64,000 nucleotides of DNA from an uncultured Cellvibrionales bacterium. GTDB lineage: Bacteria; Pseudomonadota; Gammaproteobacteria; Pseudomonadales; Cellvibrionaceae. This document shows positions 1 through 8,692 of the stretch, in pieces. The DNA lies in contig CAJWBQ010000004.1 of the NCBI GenBank assembly GCA_913020115.1, forward strand, positions 62,001 to 126,000, in the 5' to 3' direction. The position numbers were made by a program, and so were the translations under genes. The notes under the pieces are model-generated. The model was not told the origin of the DNA and searched no databases. It was given only the letters and a program-made list of their open reading frames with translations. The number at the start of each line of letters is the position of its first letter. Position 1 is the stretch's first letter.

Positions 1-1
1 C

Positions 2-715
2 GGGGCAGAAGCGGCACAACAGTTTGGCGAACAGGGAGCAAAATTGGCGATTAGCGATATTAACGCTGAAAAACTAGCCATTACCGCGTCAGCTTTAGAA
101 GCCAAGGGCTATGAAGTTTTCTCAATCGTCTGCGACGTAACAAATGAAGTTCAAGTTAAAGCATTTGTTGATGGTTGCATTGAAAAATTTGGCAGGATCG
201 ACGCTGCCATTAATAACGCGGGTATTGATCCCGCTCACGCACTACTGGCCGACACCACTCTAGAAGATTTCCAGCGGACCATGGACATCAACGTCAAGGG
301 TGTCTTTTTGTGTATGAAATACCAAATACCTAAGATGGTTGCCCAGAAAAGTGGCGCCATTTGTAACATCGCTTCCGTTGCAGGTGTTGTAGGGGCGCCT
401 TCAATGTCAGCATACGCTGCAAGCAAGCATGCCGTTATCGGACTCACGAAGTCCGCGTCTTATGAATATGGAAGGCATAAAGTTCGCGTCAACTGTGTCT
501 GCCCTTTCATAACGATGACCGACATGTTTGAACAGACCCTAGCCCTGGCGCCCAATCGTGAAGAAGCTATTGTAAATCTCACTAGAGCGGCCGGCCTTAA
601 GCGCCCTGCGCAACCAGAAGAAATCGTTCAGGCAATGTTATTCGCATGTGACAAGAAGAACTCTTATATGACGGGACATGAACTGATCGTTGATGGTGGT
701 TTGACCGCAATCTAA
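2..715 (+). CDS. SDR-family NAD(P)-dependent dehydrogenase, 5' end missing
   Basis: The open frame runs in from the left edge without a stop, and the first codons read GAEAAQQFGEQGAKLAISDI, which is the end of the Rossmann glycine motif plus beta2 of a classical SDR. Only about 15-20 N-terminal residues should be missing, so the TTG at 44 is not the true start. Visible family marks are the acidic CDVTNE segment, NNAG, the catalytic Ser in NIASVAG and the YAASK catalytic pair. The C-terminus GHELIVDGGLTAI is typical of FabG-like enzymes. The reaction is oxidation or reduction of a hydroxyl/keto group; the substrate is not readable. Being next to the beta-oxidation-type genes at 4.5-12.8 kb, it could be the 3-hydroxyacid (or CoA) dehydrogenase of that pathway; this is inference. 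Confidence 0.85.
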   Translation, partial: GAEAAQQFGEQGAKLAISDINAEKLAITASALEAKGYEVFSIVCDVTNEVQVKAFVDGCIEKFGRIDAAINNAGIDPAHALLADTTLEDFQRTMDINVKGVFLCMKYQIPKMVAQKSGAICNIASVAGVVGAPSMSAYAASKHAVIGLTKSASYEYGRHKVRVNCVCPFITMTDMFEQTLALAPNREEAIVNLTRAAGLKRPAQPEEIVQAMLFACDKKNSYMTGHELIVDGGLTAI

Positions 716-798
716 GATCTCTCTCTTCATGCCTTTTGACAGGGCAGCTATGGGCATGAAGATTCAACTTGATCTGTTTATCGGCTAACTCACTGACT

Positions 799-1437
799 CT
801 AGTTTTTCTTAATATCCCGCAGGTACTTGAACACTGTCGCCCGCCCCATGTTAAGCACGCTGGCAACATAATTAGGCGCGCTTTTGCCTTTAAATGCCCC
901 CTCCTCATAGAGAGCTTCCACAAGCTGTCGTTTATTCACATGAGTAAGGATCGAAATGCTGAGGCACTGCTCTTTCAACCAAGCGTGAATAAAGGTATTA
1001 ATACGCTCCTGCCAGTCATCGTGGAACAGTATCTCGGGCTGCGGTATCACTTTATTTCCCGACAGTAGTATGTCGAGCATGTCTTTGGCAGCTTCGAACG
1101 CTGAGATGCGCATATTAATACAAAGCATGCCCACCGCCTCGCCATCATCGTTGCGAAGCACAATACTGGTGGAGCGAATATTCTGCCCGTCCCAGTTTAA
1201 TTTTTCATAGGGTCCAATAACCTTGTCTGTAGGCGAAAAAGCTACATCGTCCAAGGAAGACGGGTCGCCTAAGCGTCGTTTGGAGATATTGTTAGCAATA
1301 TACACAACGCTCTGGCTGCCCAATTCATGGATAATAACCTCGACATAACCTGAAAAAAGTAAGGCTATACCATCCGCTACAGCACTATAGCGCTCGACCA
1401 ATAGGGTGCTACTTTTTGACTGACTATTTTTTGGCAT
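799..1437 (-). CDS. DauR/YheO-like PAS plus HTH transcriptional regulator
   Basis: A protein of about 212 residues with an N-terminal YheO-like PAS domain (about residues 10-125; landmarks VERYSAVADGIA and EVIIHELG) and a C-terminal helix-turn-helix (about 170-212; KRQLVEALYEEGAF ... YVASVLNMGRATVFKYL). This architecture is that of DauR, the repressor of the D-arginine dehydrogenase operon of Pseudomonas, and of YheO. The ATG at 1437 is chosen because the family begins about ten residues before the PAS domain; the frame stays open to 1539, but that would add 34 residues unlike the family. It is divergent from the aminotransferase at 1595 and close to a DadA-like oxidase, so control of amino-acid oxidation is plausible. 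The shared upstream region has inverted repeats that may be its operator. Confidence 0.8.
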   Translation of the reverse strand: MPKNSQSKSSTLLVERYSAVADGIALLFSGYVEVIIHELGSQSVVYIANNISKRRLGDPSSLDDVAFSPTDKVIGPYEKLNWDGQNIRSTSIVLRNDDGEAVGMLCINMRISAFEAAKDMLDILLSGNKVIPQPEILFHDDWQERINTFIHAWLKEQCLSISILTHVNKRQLVEALYEEGAFKGKSAPNYVASVLNMGRATVFKYLRDIKKN

Positions 1438-1440
1438 CGG

Positions 1441-1494
1441 GTCTTCATCTACAATTTGAAGAATACATATTGACTGATGAAGACTAAAAAGTCT
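1441..1494. promoter_or_regulatory. Inverted repeats in the divergent promoter region
   Basis: GTCTTCATC at 1441-1449 is perfectly repeated in inverted form as GATGAAGAC at 1476-1484 (centres 35 bp apart). The second arm runs straight into a further palindrome, AGACT-AAAA-AGTCT, at 1481-1494. The sites lie just upstream of the DauR-like regulator start and in the 157-bp gap to the divergent aminotransferase. They are candidates for an autoregulatory operator; no binding data are visible in sequence. Confidence 0.5.
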
Positions 1495-1594
1495 ACCATA
1501 GACCATCAAGTGCCCCCCCTTTATTCTCCAAAATCGCAATCACGAACACTCGTGGCGTGCTGCGGGGACTAAAAATTGACAGCTGGAGCCTCAC

Positions 1595-2713
1595 ATGAAG
1601 ATCAAAGAGTTTGGCGTTGAAGTTTGGATGAATGAATACGAAAACCACTGCATTCACAATTTGGCTGAAACCTGTGTCGAGTCACTAACCTTAGAGCAAC
1701 TCCTAGAAATTGCCGGTAAAAAAGAAACCATACTGGATGAATTATTGCCGATTAAGCTAGCCTATGGCGCCATAGAAGGCTCCGATCGACTGCGCGATCA
1801 GGTTTCAACACTCTACAGCAAGCAGTCACGGGAGAACGTTCTAATAAGCCACGGCGCTATCGGAGCCAATGCGCTGGTTCATTCCACGCTAGTTTCTCCT
1901 GGCGATCGTGTTATCTCTGTACTGCCCACCTACCAACAACATTATTCAATACCGGAAAGTTTTGGGGCAGATGTTCAGATCTTAAAGTTAAGGGAAGAAA
2001 ACGCCTTTTTACCTGACTTAAATGAACTTAAAGACCTCGCCAACAAAAATACTAGCCTCATTGCGATCAACAACCCAAACAATCCTACGGGCTCATTAAT
2101 GGATGAACAGTTCCTTGAGGAGATTGTTGATATCGCTCGTGCTTGCGATGCATATTTATTGAGCGACGAAGTTTATCGGGGCATTGATCAGGATGGTAAT
2201 GGCTTCACAACTTCAGTCGCTGACCTCTATGAGAAAGGCATCAGCACTGGCAGTATGTCAAAGTCCTTTTCACTCGCTGGTTTAAGGTTAGGCTGGATTG
2301 TTGGACCTGCTGATTTTTTACAGGAAGTGTCCATCCATCGGGACTACACGACCATAAGCGTCGGCGTAATAGACGATTACTTGTCGGCAATCGCACTAGA
2401 AAACCGTGATGCAATTTTAGCCCGCAGCCGTCAAATGACTCGGGCTAACTTGGCCATGCTCGACGAGTGGGTAAGCAAAGAACCTTTAATTAGCTACATC
2501 AAACCTAAGTCGGCGACGGTCGCCCTACTTAAATATGATTTAGACATCAGTTCTCGCGATTTTTGCGTTAAGCTTTTGGAATCTAAAGGTGTCATGCTGA
2601 CACCCGGTAGCGTTATGGATATGGAAGGCTACCTGCGCATTGGTTTCGCCAACAATACCCAGTCCATGAAAATAGGCTTAGAAAAATTATCGGAATTTTT
2701 AGCTGAACTTTAA
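1595..2713 (+). CDS. PLP-dependent aminotransferase, class I/II
   Basis: This is a fold-type I aminotransferase of 372 residues. NNPNNPTGS (159-167), the PLP-pyridine Asp in SDEVYRG (Asp191) and the Schiff-base Lys in SMSKSFSLAGLRLGW (Lys223) are present. The N-terminus (FGVEVWMNEYEN...NLAETCVESLTLEQLL) resembles the subgroup that includes capreomycidine-synthase-like and related enzymes of unusual arginine-derived amino acids, but I cannot assign a substrate. The start at 1595 follows CTGGAGCC, an acceptable ribosome binding site. It is followed after 58 bp by the DadA-like oxidase, so the two probably form one transcript that generates 2-oxoacids from amino acids. Confidence 0.82.
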   Translation: MKIKEFGVEVWMNEYENHCIHNLAETCVESLTLEQLLEIAGKKETILDELLPIKLAYGAIEGSDRLRDQVSTLYSKQSRENVLISHGAIGANALVHSTLVSPGDRVISVLPTYQQHYSIPESFGADVQILKLREENAFLPDLNELKDLANKNTSLIAINNPNNPTGSLMDEQFLEEIVDIARACDAYLLSDEVYRGIDQDGNGFTTSVADLYEKGISTGSMSKSFSLAGLRLGWIVGPADFLQEVSIHRDYTTISVGVIDDYLSAIALENRDAILARSRQMTRANLAMLDEWVSKEPLISYIKPKSATVALLKYDLDISSRDFCVKLLESKGVMLTPGSVMDMEGYLRIGFANNTQSMKIGLEKLSEFLAEL

Positions 2714-2771
2714 TGCTATTCGCGATACCCCTGTTACATTGTTAACTTGGCAGTAACTGAAGGAAATGATA

Positions 2772-4004
2772 ATGGATCGGCGTACTTTACTAAAATTAAT
2801 GGCCGCCACGGCGCTGGCGGGCACATCGCCACACAATTCTGCCAGCGGGAAAAATAGCAGCAAGGAAAAGGTACTGGTAGTTGGGGCCGGGATCATTGGG
2901 GCTTCCATTGCATACCAACTCGCAAAAGCCGGAGCAGAGGTCACAATCATTGATAGCCTTGCGCCCGCCAGTCATGCCAGTCAAGGCACCTTCGCTTGGA
3001 TCAACGCCACTTGGGCCAAGCAGCCAAAATCCTATCACGCACTAAATCAGGAAAGCGTCGCTAGCTGGGGGCAACTACAAAATGAATTGGGGCTTAATAT
3101 ACGCTGGGGAGGTTCACTAGAATGGTTTGCCAGTGCCACTCGACAGGACAAACTAGAACTGCAAATTGCAGAGCAGATTGCCTGGGGAGAGCCCGCGCGA
3201 ATGATGAGTGCATCGGAATTTAAACAGCATGAGCCGCAGGTCAATTTCCAAGGGCAAAATCGAGTCGCTTATTCTCCAAATGATGGCGCCATAGACCCCG
3301 TTGCCGCCACTCATAGCTTATTAAAAGCCGCTGTAAAACTAGGCGCAAAGCTAACATACCCCTGCAAGCTTCTGGAGCTGAGCTTTGCAGGAGGTCGTCT
3401 AGTTGGCGCCGAAACAAGCCTTGGCGGGATTGCTATTGACAAAGTTGTTCTGGCAACGGGGGCTGCGCCAGATACAGCCTCTAGATTTGCAGGCCTTGAT
3501 TTGCCTCAAAGGTCTACGCCGGGGATCATTGCGATTACAAAACCCATGCCGCAACTCCTAAATGGGGTTATTTCCGCACCAGGTATACACATGCATCAGC
3601 GCACAGACGGTCGTATTGTACTCGGTGAGCAAAGTGGCCCGCCCAAGAATGAAGCGCATAAAAACCGCCTAAAGGGCCGCCCCAATGGCTTTCCGTCGAG
3701 GGAACTTGCTGCTGAACACGCCACCCGTATGTTTGCTGTGGCAGAAGTGTTTTGCCCTAAAATGGCAGGCCTTAAAATTGAGGATGTTCATATTGGTTGG
3801 CGGCCACTACCGCTCGATGGACACCCTGTCATTGGGGCCTCTGTTAGACAGCCAAACGTCTATTTGGCCGTCATGCACAGTGGCGTATCACTAGCGCCCA
3901 TTGTTGGCCAGCTAGTAGCATATGAGCTGATGAATGGCAAAACCGTACCACGACTCGATGCCTACCGCCCAGATCGCCCATTCAAACGCGTAAAACGTTA
4001 CTAG
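2772..4004 (+). CDS. Tat-signal FAD-dependent amino-acid oxidoreductase, DadA-like
   Basis: The start is set at the second ATG (2772), because GAAGGA at 2759-2764 sits 7 bases before it and only 1 base before the ATG at 2766. The protein then begins MDRRTLLKLMAATALAG, a twin-arginine signal with a hydrophobic stretch, followed by a linker and the FAD dinucleotide-binding motif VVGAGIIGASIAYQLA (GxGxxG at about 38-43). The C-terminal half has the DAO-family pattern, with GWRPLPLDGHPVIG and HSGVSLAPIVGQLVAYEL. The family oxidises D-amino acids or secondary amines to imines/2-oxoacids, passing electrons to a carrier. A Tat signal is unusual, since DadA itself is a cytoplasmic-face membrane enzyme; export to the periplasm is inferred from sequence. 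There is no lipobox Cys after the signal. Confidence 0.82.
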   Translation: MDRRTLLKLMAATALAGTSPHNSASGKNSSKEKVLVVGAGIIGASIAYQLAKAGAEVTIIDSLAPASHASQGTFAWINATWAKQPKSYHALNQESVASWGQLQNELGLNIRWGGSLEWFASATRQDKLELQIAEQIAWGEPARMMSASEFKQHEPQVNFQGQNRVAYSPNDGAIDPVAATHSLLKAAVKLGAKLTYPCKLLELSFAGGRLVGAETSLGGIAIDKVVLATGAAPDTASRFAGLDLPQRSTPGIIAITKPMPQLLNGVISAPGIHMHQRTDGRIVLGEQSGPPKNEAHKNRLKGRPNGFPSRELAAEHATRMFAVAEVFCPKMAGLKIEDVHIGWRPLPLDGHPVIGASVRQPNVYLAVMHSGVSLAPIVGQLVAYELMNGKTVPRLDAYRPDRPFKRVKRY

Positions 4005-4155
4005 AGATTGCGGTAAATGCAGACTAATTCGAATTCATTTGGCTTAATTTGCCTTTAAACCCTAATGGGTGATACTGCCCTGATTAGTTTTAAGGTAATG
4101 TGGAGGGCGAAGGAGTTCCCTCAAAAGAATAAACATAAAGGATGAAAAAATAATA

Positions 4156-4437
4156 ATGGAAAAGAACGATAATACACCTATGTGGGTTTTTTTAGCTTTT
4201 TCAGCCCTTTCAACTAGGAAGGCAGCCCTGTTGCTTATAGCCTCCTGCCTGCTATTTACTATCTACTGCGTGCCATGGTCATTATTTTTCCCAGAGTTTG
4301 AATGGGTGGGTCAATTATTCCTAATCAATGACTGGAGTTGGTTCGTTATGATGGTACCAATGCTACTGTGGTATCGGCTCAGTTTACGCTGGATGGATAA
4401 AAACATGGCGTGGGACAATGAAAGTGAAAATGAATAA
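4156..4437 (+). CDS. Small two-helix membrane protein, unknown
   Basis: A 93-residue protein with two hydrophobic segments (about 22-46, ALLLIASCLLFTIYCVPW; and about 58-75, WSWFVMMVPMLLWY) and charged ends (KN at the N-terminus, DNESENE at the C-terminus). AAAGGATG at 4137-4144 could serve as ribosome binding site, with a long 11-base spacing. I do not recognise the family. It lies between the DadA-like oxidase (151 bp upstream) and a convergent BKACE gene, with a symmetrical hairpin after it. It may help the exported oxidase reach the quinone pool, but this is only a guess from position. Confidence 0.55.
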   Translation: MEKNDNTPMWVFLAFSALSTRKAALLLIASCLLFTIYCVPWSLFFPEFEWVGQLFLINDWSWFVMMVPMLLWYRLSLRWMDKNMAWDNESENE

Positions 4438-4460
4438 GCACATTGTGCACTAAGGCTTAG

Positions 4461-4487
4461 TGAACTCGGCATTAGCGGCCGAGTTCA
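4461..4487. terminator. Symmetrical hairpin between convergent genes
   Basis: TGAACTCGG at 4461-4469 pairs perfectly with CCGAGTTCA at 4479-4487 around a 9-base loop. It sits in the 72-bp gap between the convergent small membrane protein and BKACE genes. There is no strong T-run on either strand, so it is a likely but not textbook bidirectional terminator. Confidence 0.55.
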
Positions 4488-4509
4488 CAAGCATTGCCAA
4501 GCTCTCGCT

Positions 4510-5391
4510 TTATTGGGTACCACGTAAACCGAGAATTTCCCGAGCTCGAGTAACCGTTGCCACCTGCGCTCCCATACTCTCAATAATAGTGACCGCATTA
4601 CTCACGAGCTGTTCATTACTCGCGTAATTTCCTTTACCCAAAAATAAGTTATCTTCCAGACCTACTCGAACATTTCCGCCCAATAACATCGCTTGCGCGA
4701 CCATAGGCATTTGCATCCGAGATATACCAAAGCCTGCCCAGTTACTGCCCTCAGGTAACATATCAGACATCAGCTTCATTGTGGCGGTGTCGGCGGGTGC
4801 TCCCCAAGGAATGCCAAGACACAGCTGAAATAAGGCCGGTGCGTCCAGTAAACCTTGCTTCATCATATGCAAGGCAAACACCAAATTACCCGTATCAAAA
4901 ATCTCCAATTCAGGTTTAACGCCGAGTTGCTGGCAGCGCTCAGCCATGTAAGTCAACATTTCTGGCGTGCTCACATAGAGACTGTTGCCAAAATTGAGAC
5001 TGCCACAATCTAATGTGCAAATTTCAGGCTTAAGCGCTTCGATGTGCTCCATTCGCTCTACCGCACTGACTAGGTCTGTGCCTTCGATCGTCTTGTGTGG
5101 ATCATTGGGGTCCAGCATCACATCTCCGCCCATGCCAGCGGTCAGATTTATAATCACATCGCTATCACTGTCCCGAATGCGCTCAACCACTTCCTGATAT
5201 AGATCTACGCGCCTTGAAGGCGCGCCAGTTTCAGGATCACGAACGTGTATATGGGCAATTGACGCCCCTGCAAGATTGGCCGCTATGGCTGCGTTGGCAA
5301 TTTCTGCTGGACTGGTGGGTATCGCGGGATGTTTATCAGTAGTATTGCCTGCGCCCGTAATAGCACAGGAGATAATGACTTCATTGTTCAT
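4510..5391 (-). CDS. Beta-keto acid cleavage enzyme (BKACE/DUF849), dehydrocarnitine-type
   Basis: A TIM-barrel BKACE of 293 residues. These enzymes react a beta-keto acid with acetyl-CoA to give acetoacetate and a new acyl-CoA. Visible are the metal-binding His47 and His49 in HIHVRDP, Glu163 in ELEIFDTG, and the Glu246-Asp247 pair in VRVGLEDN; the NLTAGMGGD and [13 protein letters not shown] blocks are also intact. From memory, these blocks match the Pseudomonas DUF849 protein of the carnitine operon (3-dehydrocarnitine cleavage) better than the 3-keto-5-aminohexanoate enzyme of lysine fermentation, which suggests a cationic C4-type substrate. AAGAGG lies about 9 bases before the ATG. It is the last gene of the minus-strand catabolic run, 176 bp after the aldehyde dehydrogenase. 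No carnitine dehydrogenase is present in the window. Confidence 0.85.
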   Translation of the reverse strand: MNNEVIISCAITGAGNTTDKHPAIPTSPAEIANAAIAANLAGASIAHIHVRDPETGAPSRRVDLYQEVVERIRDSDSDVIINLTAGMGGDVMLDPNDPHKTIEGTDLVSAVERMEHIEALKPEICTLDCGSLNFGNSLYVSTPEMLTYMAERCQQLGVKPELEIFDTGNLVFALHMMKQGLLDAPALFQLCLGIPWGAPADTATMKLMSDMLPEGSNWAGFGISRMQMPMVAQAMLLGGNVRVGLEDNLFLGKGNYASNEQLVSNAVTIIESMGAQVATVTRAREILGLRGTQ

Positions 5392-5567
5392 TAAAATAGA
5401 GCCTCTTCTTGCGGATGAACTATGGCGCCTAATATTGAGGGCCCAATCGAAGATTCTAGTATACCCTTAAATTGCCACTTAACGGCTAATCTATGGCCTC
5501 GCGATACAGGAGGACGATTGCGTTTAGCGACTATGATCTTGATTAGTTCTATCTTAGGAAGATGGAA

Positions 5568-6986
5568 TTACCGCATTATCGCTTTAGTCTCGACAAATTC
5601 CACCAAGCCATGCTCGCCCCATTCGCGACCGTTACCCGATTTTTTATACCCACCAAATGGCGCCGAGTAATTAAACTCACCACCGTTAACAAACACTTGG
5701 CCGGCATCTATTTTACGAGCGATAGACATCGCAGCGGACTGATCTTTTGCCCAAACAGCTGCAGACAAACCAAACTCTGAGTCGTTCGCAATTTGTATAG
5801 CCTCAGCAAGTGAAGAATAAGAAATCATGCACAACACAGGACCAAATATTTCATCCTTTGCAATGGTCATAGAGTTATTGACGTCTGCAAATATCGTAGG
5901 ATGTATGTAGTAACCTCGCTGGCAGTCATCACTGGATATAAGCCCTCCAGTGATGAGTGAAGCCCCTTCCTCAACACCCAGGTTTATATACCGCAAAACG
6001 GTATCTCTTTGCGACTTTGAACACATTGGGCCCATGTCGCTGTTGGCATTCATAGGGTCACCAACGTTCAAGGACTCAGCTGCATTCTTCGCGATCTCGA
6101 CAGCTTGTGAATACAACATTTCTGGTACTAGCATACGGCTCAAAGCTGTGCATGTTTGGCCAGAATTCAGCATAACGTCCTGCACACCGAAACTAACCGC
6201 TGCCTCTAGATCTACGTCATCTGCAACAATGAATGGCGATTTTCCACCAAGTTCCAAGCACACTCTCTTTACTGACTCAGCGCCTAATTGAGCTACCCGT
6301 GTACCTGCGCCATTGGAGCCGGTAAAAGAAATCATATCCACCAAAGGATGAGTGCATAGAGCTTCTCCCACAATACGACCAGGGCCTGTGAGCAAATTGA
6401 AAACGCCTGAGGGTAAACCAGCCTGATCAATTATATCCGCTAAGATAAAGCTGTGAATGGGCGTTTGTTCGCTTGGCTTTACCAACATGGTGCAGCCGGC
6501 GGCGAGTGCAGGAGCAATTTTTCCAATCATTTGATGCAATGGGTAGTTCCATGGATTGATAAACGCACAAACACCAATGGCGGTTTTCACAATATGAGCG
6601 TTACCGAGTGTTTCTACTTCATCCATCTTGACGGCAAGTTCAGCATAAGTTCGCAAACCTTCGATGGGACCCGCCACTTGAATATCTCGGCAAAGGTGCA
6701 AGGGCATACCTAATTCAGTACTAATGGCGAGCGCCAGCTCTTCGCTCCGCTCTTCCATCAAATCTGCTATTTTAAGGATATATCCGGCCCTGACCGAGCT
6801 GCTGGAATTAGCCCATTGAGGAAAAGCTTGATGGGCTGCATGGGCCGCGCGCTCTACGTCTTCAATACCGCCTTGAACGTATTCTGCAGCGACGGTTTCA
6901 GTCGCGGGGTTTATCACCTGTGCTCGCTGCTCTTCAACTGGCAAAACCCATTCACCATTGATGTACAGCTTTTCAAATTGATACAT
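5568..6986 (-). CDS. Aldehyde dehydrogenase (KauB/GABALDH-like)
   Basis: An NAD(P)-dependent aldehyde dehydrogenase of 472 residues. Catalytic Cys279 lies in NSGQTC, the general-base Glu245 in LELGGKS, and the NPWNYP and MLVKPSEQTP motifs are intact. The start is placed at 6986 (MYQFEKLYINGEWV) because GGGAAG lies just upstream and homologues start here; the frame is open to 7055 but would overlap the upstream gene. Directly downstream of an AruI-like decarboxylase (19-bp gap), its likely job is to oxidise the aldehyde made by that enzyme, for example 4-guanidinobutanal to 4-guanidinobutanoate, as KauB does in Pseudomonas. Substrate is inferred from position; the fold and reaction class are certain. 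Confidence 0.88.
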   Translation of the reverse strand: MYQFEKLYINGEWVLPVEEQRAQVINPATETVAAEYVQGGIEDVERAAHAAHQAFPQWANSSSSVRAGYILKIADLMEERSEELALAISTELGMPLHLCRDIQVAGPIEGLRTYAELAVKMDEVETLGNAHIVKTAIGVCAFINPWNYPLHQMIGKIAPALAAGCTMLVKPSEQTPIHSFILADIIDQAGLPSGVFNLLTGPGRIVGEALCTHPLVDMISFTGSNGAGTRVAQLGAESVKRVCLELGGKSPFIVADDVDLEAAVSFGVQDVMLNSGQTCTALSRMLVPEMLYSQAVEIAKNAAESLNVGDPMNANSDMGPMCSKSQRDTVLRYINLGVEEGASLITGGLISSDDCQRGYYIHPTIFADVNNSMTIAKDEIFGPVLCMISYSSLAEAIQIANDSEFGLSAAVWAKDQSAAMSIARKIDAGQVFVNGGEFNYSAPFGGYKKSGNGREWGEHGLVEFVETKAIMR

Positions 6987-7005
6987 AGTCGCTTCCCGGT
7001 AAAAC

Positions 7006-8628
7006 CTATTGAGCAATATCGACGGAGCTATCGTGCATCTCAATAAAGCTAACACCCATGTATTTAAACGCCTCCTCTAAGCAAGACTCCAACTCATCCA
7101 ATGATTGAGGTTTATAGGTTTGACAGGAAAATGCTTTTGCCAGCATGGTGTAGTTGGGGTTAACTGGGGAAACGCCCACAGTGGGAATATCCATTGCAAT
7201 CATGTCATCTCTAATTTGACCAAGGCTGTCATTGTTCCAAAGCAACACCACAAAAGGCGTATGAATTTCTTCGACCGCGGTAGCCAGTTCCTGAAGCGTA
7301 TATAAGAAACCGCCATCTCCCGCCAAAACCAAACCCGCTCTTTCGGGGGCCGCAATCTTGGCACCGATGCCCGCTGGCAGGCCGTATCCCAAAGTACCAA
7401 AGCCTGTAGGATGTAACCAACTGCGAGTGCCTTCACTCTCGAAGCCGTAATTACCCGTATATGAAATTTGAGTCATATCGGTAGCGATAAATCCCTCAGC
7501 GGGTAAGTGGTTTTTCACACAAGCTAATACAGCAAGATGCTTTTGCTGTAATTCTGCTTGCTCTTGTAGGATACCGTTTTTTAAGTTCGCTACATCGGCT
7601 ACTACCGAAGGTTTGGTCTCAAGTGAGTCGATGGCTTGATTGAGTTGATGAGCCGCCCCCATGGCGTCGGCTAAAATGCCTATTTTCGCGGGATATAAGT
7701 CATTAAGTTTACGCGCATCAATATCAATACGAATAATATCGCCTTTGATTGGCAGCGTATCTCGCCACATATCGGTGTCTGCAAGCTCAGTACCTATCGC
7801 CAATACGAGGTCCGCCTGTTCTAGATAATCCCAAGCCGGTGACATACACAGATTAGCGCCCCCGTGCAGCTCATGTTGCGGGGAGACAATGCCTTTACCT
7901 GCTACGGTAGTAAACACGGGAGCCGTTAATTTTTCAGCAATGGCCAATAGACTTTCAGCAGCGTCCAGCGCACCACCACCCGCGATAATAACGGGACGTT
8001 TCGACGCTTTAAGCAAATCTGCGGCGGCACTTATAAGTTTGGGCTCGGCCTGAGGGCGGCTTCTTGCGATGCGGAGCTCATTGCTCCAGTCATAAGCCAC
8101 TGGGCTGGCCAATACATCCATGGGTATTTCCAAGTGCACGGGTCTGGGCCGCTCGCTGTTGAATACAGCAAAGGCACGCGCGATTAAGTCTGGAATGTCT
8201 TCTGCCCGATAGGCCGTTGCGCTAAATGCGGTAAGAGGCTCCGTAATTGCGCGCTGATTTTTAGTCTCATGCAAGCGTCCCCAGCCTTTTCCTAGGGTGT
8301 TTGTTTCATTAACACTTGAGATCACCAACATAGGAATCGAATCTGAATAAGCCTGACCAATAGCGGTGGATATGTTGGTTAAACCAGGACCTGTAATCAC
8401 GAAGGCAACTCCCGGTTTCCCCGACACCCTAGCGTAGCCATCGGCCATAAAACCGGCGCCTTGCTCATGCCGTGTCAAAACATGGCGAACATTGCTGCTT
8501 GGCAAACCTCTGTATAATTCCAAGGTATGCACGCCGGGGATACCAAATACGGTGTCCACGCCGTAGGCTTCTAATAACTTCACTAAAGCTTCACCGCAGC
8601 TCGCCACGGCTTTTGAATTTTCTACCAT
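7006..8628 (-). CDS. aruI: Thiamine-diphosphate 2-oxoacid decarboxylase, AruI-like
   Basis: A three-domain ThDP enzyme of 540 residues in the acetolactate-synthase superfamily: N-terminal Pyr domain with catalytic Glu55 in TRHEQGAGFMADGYAR, central domain, and C-terminal PP domain with the GDGGF...NN cofactor motif. FGIPGVHTLELYRGL and the surrounding residues match what I recall of AruI, 5-guanidino-2-oxopentanoate decarboxylase of the arginine transaminase pathway, rather than a biosynthetic acetolactate synthase. GGAGAG precedes the ATG at 8628 by 6 bases, which is better than the ATGs at 8646 and 8643. Followed closely by the aldehyde dehydrogenase, and an AruH-like transaminase is encoded at 19.3 kb. 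The true substrate could be another basic 2-oxoacid. Confidence 0.8.
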   Translation of the reverse strand: MVENSKAVASCGEALVKLLEAYGVDTVFGIPGVHTLELYRGLPSSNVRHVLTRHEQGAGFMADGYARVSGKPGVAFVITGPGLTNISTAIGQAYSDSIPMLVISSVNETNTLGKGWGRLHETKNQRAITEPLTAFSATAYRAEDIPDLIARAFAVFNSERPRPVHLEIPMDVLASPVAYDWSNELRIARSRPQAEPKLISAAADLLKASKRPVIIAGGGALDAAESLLAIAEKLTAPVFTTVAGKGIVSPQHELHGGANLCMSPAWDYLEQADLVLAIGTELADTDMWRDTLPIKGDIIRIDIDARKLNDLYPAKIGILADAMGAAHQLNQAIDSLETKPSVVADVANLKNGILQEQAELQQKHLAVLACVKNHLPAEGFIATDMTQISYTGNYGFESEGTRSWLHPTGFGTLGYGLPAGIGAKIAAPERAGLVLAGDGGFLYTLQELATAVEEIHTPFVVLLWNNDSLGQIRDDMIAMDIPTVGVSPVNPNYTMLAKAFSCQTYKPQSLDELESCLEEAFKYMGVSFIEMHDSSVDIAQ

Positions 8629-8641
8629 CATTCTCTCCATC

Positions 8642-8664
8642 ATCAATCGCTTGAGGCGATTGAT
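8642..8664. promoter_or_regulatory. Perfect inverted repeat before the AruI-like gene
   Basis: ATCAATCGC at 8642-8650 and GCGATTGAT at 8656-8664 form a perfect 9-bp inverted repeat with a 5-base spacer. It lies in the gap between the acyl-CoA synthetase stop and the decarboxylase start, immediately before its ribosome binding site. It could be a regulator operator with its own promoter, or an RNA hairpin that adjusts expression inside the operon. Confidence 0.6.
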
Positions 8665-8692
8665 CTAGTGCTTAAACTTGGCCAACTAGCTG

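Noticed and set aside
597..923. 108-codon minus-strand frame at the SDR/regulator junction
   Set aside because: It crosses the SDR and regulator genes in antisense and has biased, non-protein-like composition.
7006..8628. Biosynthetic acetolactate synthase (IlvB) for the ThDP enzyme
   Set aside because: No small subunit gene next to it, catabolic neighbours, and AruI-like N-terminal sequence.
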